From contig JAQUPQ010000005.1 in NCBI GenBank assembly GCA_028716525.1, forward strand, positions 1 through 64,000: a DNA stretch of 64,000 nt. Direction: 5' to 3'. Shown one piece after another: positions 58,646-64,000 of this stretch (position 1 is the stretch's first letter; every line of letters starts with the position of its first letter). The DNA comes from Terriglobia bacterium. Its GTDB lineage: Bacteria > Acidobacteriota > Terriglobia > JAIQFV01. Under the pieces are notes generated by a model. That model was not told the DNA's origin. It saw only the letters and a list, made by a program, of their open reading frames with translations, and made no database searches. The translations under genes and the position numbers were made by a program.

Positions 58646-59974
58646 CTATTCCGTACCTGGAAGATAACCTTTCACTCTCTCTTCGACTCCTTGGAGGGAG
58701 TTTCGGCGGCCTTCTTGTATCTCCCAAATGGAGATGATGGGGAACAACTTTGTGAAACCCATGTAGAGAAGAATGAAGGTGGCGAAAAAGCCCAGCGTGA
58801 TGGCGATCTCGACCCAGGTTGGTGAATAGTTGATCCGGCCCAAGGGGAGCCGGGGGTGGGAGAGCGTGGGCACGACGATGGCGTAGCGCTCCAGCCACAT
58901 GCCGATGTTCACAAACACCGAAGCCACGACTGTTCCTGTCACCGTGCGCGTCTTTCTCCGCCCAAGAATGGAAACGGGAATCACAAAACAGCTCACCACC
59001 ATGGTCCAAAACATTCCGGAGTATCGCCCGGTCACTTTGGAATAGAACACCGCCAGGTGAATCGGTTCCGATCCGTAGTAGGTGGTCAGGAATTCGGCGA
59101 AAGTAAAGTAGAACCACAGCAGGCTCATTACCAGCAGAAGCAAACCCAGATTATTAAAGTGAATCTGTTTCAGATAGTTCTCCAGGTGATACATGCGCCG
59201 AATGAGGGCCATGGCGATGATGAGCGCCGCAATGCCTGAGAAGATCGCGCCGACGACGAAGTAAGGTCCAAAGATGGTGCTGTGCCACATCGGCTGCACG
59301 GTCATGGCAAACACCCAGGAAACCACGGTGTGAACGGAGACGGCGATCGGGATGACCAGGATGGCCATCACTGCAATGAGGCGTTCCAGCCGGTGTTTCT
59401 GTTTGTCCGTGCCTTGGAAACCGAGGGACAGCAAACGATAGAACTTCTGTCGCTTGCCCGCGTAGTCGCGCAAAATGGCAATGTCGGGTATCAAGGGCAA
59501 GTAAAGATAAATGCAACTGGCTGTCAGATACACCGTGATACTGCAGACATCCCACAACAAAGGCGACCGAAAATTCGGGTGAAACAACACATTGAGCAGC
59601 CGATCGGGTCGACCCAGATCCATGATGACGCTGCCGGCACCAAAGAAGAGCACCAACACCGTAATGACTTCCGCGGCGCGCGTGATGGGACGCCGCCACT
59701 CCGCTTGAACCAACCGCAGGATGGCTGAGATGAGCGTTCCCGCGTGGCTGATGCCGATGAAGAAAACAAAATTGGTGATGTACACTCCCCAATATACCGG
59801 GACATTCAAACCCGTCACCACCAGGCCGTCCTTCAGTTGTTGAACCCAGGCAAACAAACAGGTTGCCCCGAGAAGCATCAAGAGGCCCATGACCTTGTAA
59901 AACTGGCTGGTCGTCTGTTGAATGGGCCGAAGAAGAACCGCTTCTGGTCCCGGATCGAGATTATGATTTTCCAC
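58646..59974 (-). CDS. NrfD/PsrC-family membrane subunit
   Basis: A 442-residue integral membrane protein with about nine to ten helices. It has the NrfD pattern: VYWGVYITNFVFFIGISHAGTL near residue 60, RAAEVITVLVLFFGAG, DLGRPDRLLNVLFHPN, and IPIAVSVHTVVSWVFAM with a conserved His. PYFVVGAIFSGIAAL follows. In Qrc, ActC and PsrC this subunit holds the quinone site. It begins inside the end of the ferredoxin gene (14-base overlap) and closes the complex I call Qrc/ACIII-like. A repeat lies directly behind its stop. Confidence 0.9.
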   Translation of the reverse strand: MENHNLDPGPEAVLLRPIQQTTSQFYKVMGLLMLLGATCLFAWVQQLKDGLVVTGLNVPVYWGVYITNFVFFIGISHAGTLISAILRLVQAEWRRPITRAAEVITVLVLFFGAGSVIMDLGRPDRLLNVLFHPNFRSPLLWDVCSITVYLTASCIYLYLPLIPDIAILRDYAGKRQKFYRLLSLGFQGTDKQKHRLERLIAVMAILVIPIAVSVHTVVSWVFAMTVQPMWHSTIFGPYFVVGAIFSGIAALIIAMALIRRMYHLENYLKQIHFNNLGLLLLVMSLLWFYFTFAEFLTTYYGSEPIHLAVFYSKVTGRYSGMFWTMVVSCFVIPVSILGRRKTRTVTGTVVASVFVNIGMWLERYAIVVPTLSHPRLPLGRINYSPTWVEIAITLGFFATFILLYMGFTKLFPIISIWEIQEGRRNSLQGVEERVKGYLPGTE

Positions 59975-60659
59975 TCCACTCTCCTTCCGCCAGGTAGAAG
60001 ACTTTGGGTTGGGCTCCCAGTTCTTCCAGCAACCGGAAGACTCGAGGGCTGCGGCTCATTTCTTTCACTTTGCTCTTCGGATCCTCCAAGTCTCCAAAGT
60101 ACATCGCTTGCGTCGGGCACGTTTCCACGCAGGCGGGAATATATTCGCCATCCGCCAGAGGGCGATTCTGCGACGCCGCCACCTCCTTCGCTTTCTGCAA
60201 TCGGTGAACGCAGAACGTGCACTTTTCAACCACACCCTTGGGCCGCAACGAAACATCCGGATTCTGGGCTTCCTCCATTCCTTCCGGCCACTCCGGCGCC
60301 TTCCAATTGAAAACACGAACCGTATAAGGACAGGCGTTGGTGCAATAGCGGCAGCCAATACATCGGCCGAAGATTTGGCGGACGATTCCATCGGGGGTAA
60401 TGTTGGTGGCGTCTACCGGACACACCTTGATGCAGGGCGGGTTGTCGCAATGCTGGCACGGCAGGGGCAGCAAGCGCATCTTGACGTGAGGGAATTCTCC
60501 TTCAATAAAGGGAACGATTTTGATCCACGCGAGAGTCCGTCCACGACCCGCTTCTTCCGGGGACGCACACGGCACGTTATTTTCAGCGGCACAAGCCACC
60601 ACGCAGGCCTGACAGCCGCTGCACTTCGCCAAATCGATCACCATCCCCCATCGAGCCAT
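59961..60659 (-). CDS. Four-cluster ferredoxin subunit (DmsB/QrcC-like)
   Basis: A 232-residue soluble protein. Four groups of cysteines are present: CSGCQACVVAC, PCQHCDNPPCIKVCP, CIGCRYCTNACP and KCTFCVHRL with ACVETCP further on, matching four [4Fe-4S] clusters of the DmsB/PsrB/QrcC family. There is no signal peptide, as usual for subunits exported together with a Tat partner. It starts seven bases after the molybdopterin-type gene and would relay electrons between that subunit and the NrfD subunit. Confidence 0.92.
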   Translation of the reverse strand: MARWGMVIDLAKCSGCQACVVACAAENNVPCASPEEAGRGRTLAWIKIVPFIEGEFPHVKMRLLPLPCQHCDNPPCIKVCPVDATNITPDGIVRQIFGRCIGCRYCTNACPYTVRVFNWKAPEWPEGMEEAQNPDVSLRPKGVVEKCTFCVHRLQKAKEVAASQNRPLADGEYIPACVETCPTQAMYFGDLEDPKSKVKEMSRSPRVFRLLEELGAQPKVFYLAEGEWSGKS

Positions 60660-60666
60660 AGATCAC

Positions 60667-63147
60667 CTATCCCGGAAAAATCCGAACTCGAGTCTTAATC
60701 CACGGCGACTGATTGCCCGAAGATTCCATCGAGTCACTCTTCCCTTTTGCCAACACCTCGCAGGGATTCACCCCGCGTCCGCGGCTCCAGCGAGATCCTC
60801 CGTGGTGCCCCAGGCCGACCGGGATGGCCACGACCTCCGGCCGCAATCCTTCGTACCAACGCGCCCGGATTCGAAACTTGTGATTGGGCGTTTCCACCCA
60901 GGCCCAGCTTCCATCTTCGATTCCAAGCCGGTGAGCCGTTTCCGGATGAATTTCGATCCAGCTGTCCCACTTTTGATAGAGATGTTGCCCCAGAATCTGC
61001 TGCATGTAGGGCAGGTCGGCACCCTGGGTCTCGCTGAGAGGCAAAACTTCAAAAAGATATAACGACAAGGGAAATTGCCCGTCGCTACCGGCCTTCAGCG
61101 CAGCGTCATCTCCGGAGACCGTTGCCGCATAATGGGGCAGGCAAAGTCGCTCGGCATTGGAAAGCCCAGCCGCATTCGAGTTTCTTCCCGCTTTGGCCAG
61201 GCATTCGTTCCATCGAATTTGCGAAAAAAATTCAAACTTCCGCGAAGGTGTTTGAAAGACGCCTTCCCGCAGGCCGTAGGGATAGGTGAAATCCCACCAG
61301 CCGCCTTTGGTCTTCATTTGTTCCCAAAGCTCTTCTGCGGTCGAATACTCCGGCGACCACCAGCCGCCTCTCTCAAGCAACTTGTCCCACACTTCTTCGA
61401 GAGAAGAACCAAACAAATTGCCGCGCTGGGCAGCGTATATTTCCTTGGATCGAAGCTGGAGGACTTGCTCGAAATTGTCATAGCGGAGGGCTTGATCAAT
61501 GGGGCTTCCCATGCGCTTGACTATATCCAGGAGGACATCACTCGAGGATCGGCTTGAAAAGCGCGGGGGAACGACTGCCTGAGTAAGCCCGACGATGGCG
61601 TGCGGAAAGACAGGCGCGTTCTCACACAAATCCTGGGTCTCGAGAAAAGTGGGCACGGGCAGAAGCAGATCCGACTGCTCCGTCGTGTCGTCGGGAAGTG
61701 AAGCGAAATTGACCACCAGGGGAATTCTTGCCAAGGCCGCCGAAAAACGTTCCGGGTCCGAGGACATGTACGCCGGATTGGCTTCACGGATAATGAGAAG
61801 CTCGAGCGGAGATGTTTTCTCGTTGAGAACCGCATCGGCAAGTCGATCGGAAAACTCCCCCTTGAAGGCGGACTGAACGGTTTGGAGAGAAGCTGTTGCC
61901 GATATTCCCGAATCGATTCGAGCGCTTGCGGTTTTCCCGGCGGAGGTGGCCGGCAGATTCTCCTCCTGCGTCAAGACCCCGCCCGGCTGCTCAAAATTTC
62001 CCACCAAGGCATTCAAGCTCAAGACCGCCATGGAACCGTTGAGCGTTCCCGGCTGAATGTTTCCCGGTTGATCTCCCAGGGCCAGAGCCGGCGGATTGGC
62101 GGCAAACTCGCGTCCCAATCTCAAAATGGTTTCCACGGGGACACCGGTCACGTCAGCCGCCAGATTGGGCGGGTAGTCCCGCAAAACCGCCGTTGAAAAA
62201 CCCGTATGCTTCCGGCCGGCCGCGTCGGTCCATTCGTCAAATCCAAAAGTTTGTTCGGACACAAAGGGTTCATTGAATCGTCGTTCTGAAATGATGACAT
62301 GGGCGATGCCCAAAGCCAGGGCAGCCTCGGTTCCCGGTCGGATGGGAACCCATTCATCCGCCTTGGCGGCTGTGATGGAGAGCCGGGGCGAAATTTGGAC
62401 GAACTTGGTTCGCTGTCCTTCCATGGCCCGCCACGAACCGAAAACATGTGCTGCATAAGCGGGAGAACCCCAACCCTCAAGCAGATTCACACCAAAACTC
62501 AAAACGTAGCTGGCTTTCTTGAGATCGTAAGCCGGGGCGGCTTTTGCTCCCATCATGTAATGAGCGGCCAGGCTGGGGCCGTCCTGCACACCCGGGTAAG
62601 GAAAATAGTTTGGAGATCCGATGGCTCCCAGGAATTGGCGCCAGAGACTCGTCGACACGCTCGCTCGGGCACCGTCGAGCACCGCTACTTGTTTTTCGCG
62701 GCCGGCTTTCCTGAGGGACAGCAACCGGTCTGCGACGCGCTCGACCGCCTGGTCCCACGAAATCGGTTCCCATCGCCCCGACCCCTTCTTGGATTGCCAG
62801 AGCGGCTGTCGAAGGCGGTCGGGATGATAAAGCGCCTGAAGGAGGCCCTGTCCTTTCGGGCAGACTCCGCCTCGATTGATGGGATGGTTGGAATTTCCCA
62901 CTACTTTGACGGCACGCTTGCCGATCATGCGAATCATGAGGCCACAGCCTCCAGCACAAGCTTGGCACGTGGTCGCGACCCAGCGTTCCGGGCCGCGCGG
63001 GGGACGTCGATCCACCGTCAAAGCATGAGACAGTGTGCTGATGCCTTTTAACGTCACACCAGCGGCTGCCGTTCCGACGGCGGCGCCTCCGGCAAGTCGG
63101 AAGAAGTCACGGCGATTGAAATCTCCGAGTAATTTTTCGGGTTTCAT
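60667..63147 (-). CDS. Molybdopterin-oxidoreductase-like subunit, Tat-exported (QrcB/ActB-like)
   Basis: An 826-residue protein. The start at 63147 (MKPEKLLGDFNRRDFFRLAGG) overlaps the cytochrome stop as ATGA, has GGAAGGAAG upstream and exposes a Tat signal. The N-terminal [4Fe-4S] site CX2CX3CX27C is complete (Cys61, 64, 68, 96: TTCQACAGGC and GGVCPKG). Where catalytic family members carry Cys, Sec or Ser as the Mo ligand (about residues 180-195) the sequence reads YPGVQDGPSLAA, with no Cys. The C-terminus (about 690-826) has the dinucleotide-domain motifs WVETPNHKFRIRA and RSRGRG-like. This fits QrcB/ActB-type subunits, which do not use molybdenum, better than a polysulphide or formate enzyme. 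Confidence 0.88.
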   Translation of the reverse strand: MKPEKLLGDFNRRDFFRLAGGAAVGTAAAGVTLKGISTLSHALTVDRRPPRGPERWVATTCQACAGGCGLMIRMIGKRAVKVVGNSNHPINRGGVCPKGQGLLQALYHPDRLRQPLWQSKKGSGRWEPISWDQAVERVADRLLSLRKAGREKQVAVLDGARASVSTSLWRQFLGAIGSPNYFPYPGVQDGPSLAAHYMMGAKAAPAYDLKKASYVLSFGVNLLEGWGSPAYAAHVFGSWRAMEGQRTKFVQISPRLSITAAKADEWVPIRPGTEAALALGIAHVIISERRFNEPFVSEQTFGFDEWTDAAGRKHTGFSTAVLRDYPPNLAADVTGVPVETILRLGREFAANPPALALGDQPGNIQPGTLNGSMAVLSLNALVGNFEQPGGVLTQEENLPATSAGKTASARIDSGISATASLQTVQSAFKGEFSDRLADAVLNEKTSPLELLIIREANPAYMSSDPERFSAALARIPLVVNFASLPDDTTEQSDLLLPVPTFLETQDLCENAPVFPHAIVGLTQAVVPPRFSSRSSSDVLLDIVKRMGSPIDQALRYDNFEQVLQLRSKEIYAAQRGNLFGSSLEEVWDKLLERGGWWSPEYSTAEELWEQMKTKGGWWDFTYPYGLREGVFQTPSRKFEFFSQIRWNECLAKAGRNSNAAGLSNAERLCLPHYAATVSGDDAALKAGSDGQFPLSLYLFEVLPLSETQGADLPYMQQILGQHLYQKWDSWIEIHPETAHRLGIEDGSWAWVETPNHKFRIRARWYEGLRPEVVAIPVGLGHHGGSRWSRGRGVNPCEVLAKGKSDSMESSGNQSPWIKTRVRIFPG

Positions 63148-64000
63148 GATTTCTTCCTTCCCGGCTTCGAAGGTTCGTCTGGAACCGGGGCTTCCAGAAA
63201 CCTGATGAGATTCTCTATCTCCTCGCGACGCAACGAAGGCCATTCAATCTTTTGTTGCTGCATGTGTTCCAACATGGAGGGTCCATGATTCCACAGGGCA
63301 GCCGCGAGACGGGTCAGTGAAAGCTCTCCTTGCCAGTCTTTGAGATTGGGCCCGACTCCTGCGGGACCGGAGCCCAAGGTATGACAGCCCGCACATCCCT
63401 TGTTCTGAAAAACCTGTTTCCCTTCTTTGCCGTTTCCTGAAATTTCAAAATATCGGGAAGAAAAAAGATAGGAGATGAGATCCGCCATCTCCTTGTCGGA
63501 GAAGAGGGGCTGTTTCATCCCGAGGCTTTGCATGCGCTCGGCCATACGGGGGGCGTGATTCCACATCAATCCCGCAAATTGACCGACCGTTCGAGGCAGG
63601 GCGGCTCGCCCCAATTCCGGCGCTCCGACGGATTTCACTGCGGTGGTGTGAACGGATTTATGGCATTGTGAACATCCCTTGGACTGAAACAACGACTTTC
63701 CAGCAACGGGATCGGCAGGACGAATGTAGACGAGGTTACCTGCCTCGCTGGATTGGGTCCTGACATAAGCGATGAGATTGACCATGTCATTCTCCTGGAA
63801 CTGCGGCCAGGTCAGTCCCTGCCGTGTCATCTCCTTCCTCATTCCAGCGGCGTGGTTCCACATGGTCTGGGCCCACTGCACGGCGTTTCGAAGATTGGTC
63901 CAACGCTCGAGGTCAGGGCCGATCCGTCCACCTTTTGAACCGCTCATTCCCTGAATGGAGTGACATCGAGAGCAACTTTTGCTGGCGAAGACTTGGCGCC
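63144..64000 (-). CDS. Tandem-domain cytochrome c, N-terminus beyond the window
   Basis: The frame continues past the right edge: codons from 64000 to 63948 encode FASKSCSRCHSIQGMS, so the true start lies outside. At least three c-type units of roughly 95 residues are visible, with CSRCH, CSQCH and CAGCH. Each ends in a similar motif: MWNHAAGMRKEM, MWNHAPRMAERM or LWNHGPSMLEHM. This repetition shows internal duplication and leaves Met and His available as distal ligands. The C-terminus is a short charged tail. Its gene precedes the molybdopterin-type subunit with a four-base overlap, so it would be the QrcA/ActA-like electron exit of the complex. Confidence 0.88.
   Translation of the reverse strand, partial: RQVFASKSCSRCHSIQGMSGSKGGRIGPDLERWTNLRNAVQWAQTMWNHAAGMRKEMTRQGLTWPQFQENDMVNLIAYVRTQSSEAGNLVYIRPADPVAGKSLFQSKGCSQCHKSVHTTAVKSVGAPELGRAALPRTVGQFAGLMWNHAPRMAERMQSLGMKQPLFSDKEMADLISYLFSSRYFEISGNGKEGKQVFQNKGCAGCHTLGSGPAGVGPNLKDWQGELSLTRLAAALWNHGPSMLEHMQQQKIEWPSLRREEIENLIRFLEAPVPDEPSKPGRKKS

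Noticed and set aside
60667-63147. Formate dehydrogenase, nitrate reductase or polysulphide reductase
   Set aside because: No Cys or in-frame TGA (Sec) at the Mo-ligand region, and gene order matches Qrc/ACIII-like complexes.

Overview
The window (about 64 kb, moderately GC-rich) looks like a chromosomal segment of an Acidobacteriota-like bacterium. The best marker is an intact MacB/FtsX-type permease of the acidobacterial duplicated-orphan-permease kind at 43.4-45.9 kb. A Gram-negative envelope (Tat and lipoprotein signals, O-antigen-type export and ligase genes) and intergenic gaps packed with dispersed palindromic repeats fit that picture. No species can be named from the sequence alone. 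There is no phage, no transposase, no CRISPR array and no rRNA.

Layout. (1) 0-9.7 kb: a His/Met-rich putative outer-membrane protein, an RmlC-type epimerase, then a minus-strand operon for 4-hydroxyproline catabolism (epimerase, three-subunit D-hydroxyproline dehydrogenase, DHDPS-family deaminase) with a secreted GH18-like protein at its end, followed by a secreted multihaem cytochrome c. (2) 9.8-14.2 kb: a small acyl-chemistry group: acyl-CoA dehydrogenase, stand-alone acyl carrier protein, KASIII-like synthase and an AAC(3)-family acetyltransferase. (3) 14.2-41.4 kb: a large surface-polysaccharide locus. It has sugar-nucleotide enzymes resembling the WbpB/D/E/I route to diacetamido-uronic acids, an initiating polyprenyl-phosphate sugar transferase, an O-antigen ligase, an ABC exporter pair, two AsnB-type amidotransferases, a heparinase II/III-like protein, a fused two-domain oxidoreductase, glycosyltransferases and a methyltransferase. 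(4) 41.4-51.4 kb: repeat-rich islands with tRNA-Arg(ACG) and tRNA-Lys(TTT), tRNA-derived relics, a 173-bp inverted repeat, the orphan permease, a phospholipase-B-like lipoprotein, an M20 peptidase and a small conserved protein. (5) 51.4-64 kb: two adjacent minus-strand electron-transfer operons.

The last region is the most unusual. A tandem-domain cytochrome c, a Tat-exported molybdopterin-oxidoreductase-like subunit without a visible Mo-ligating Cys, a four-cluster ferredoxin and an NrfD membrane subunit have the order and content of Qrc/alternative-complex-III-type quinone-cytochrome oxidoreductases. Directly downstream lies an operon with a type-1 copper protein, two CuA-like COX2-type proteins, a ferritin-like protein, a NosR/NapH-type membrane polyferredoxin, a small Cys-rich protein and a flavoprotein reductase with an added C-terminal domain. 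There is no oxidase subunit I and no nitrous oxide reductase in view, so this combination may be an undescribed redox module.

The gaps hold at least three families of palindromic repeats. Several hairpins keep their pairing while both strands of the stem change between copies, which suggests that the fold itself is maintained. Long open frames opposite the real genes were treated as shadows.
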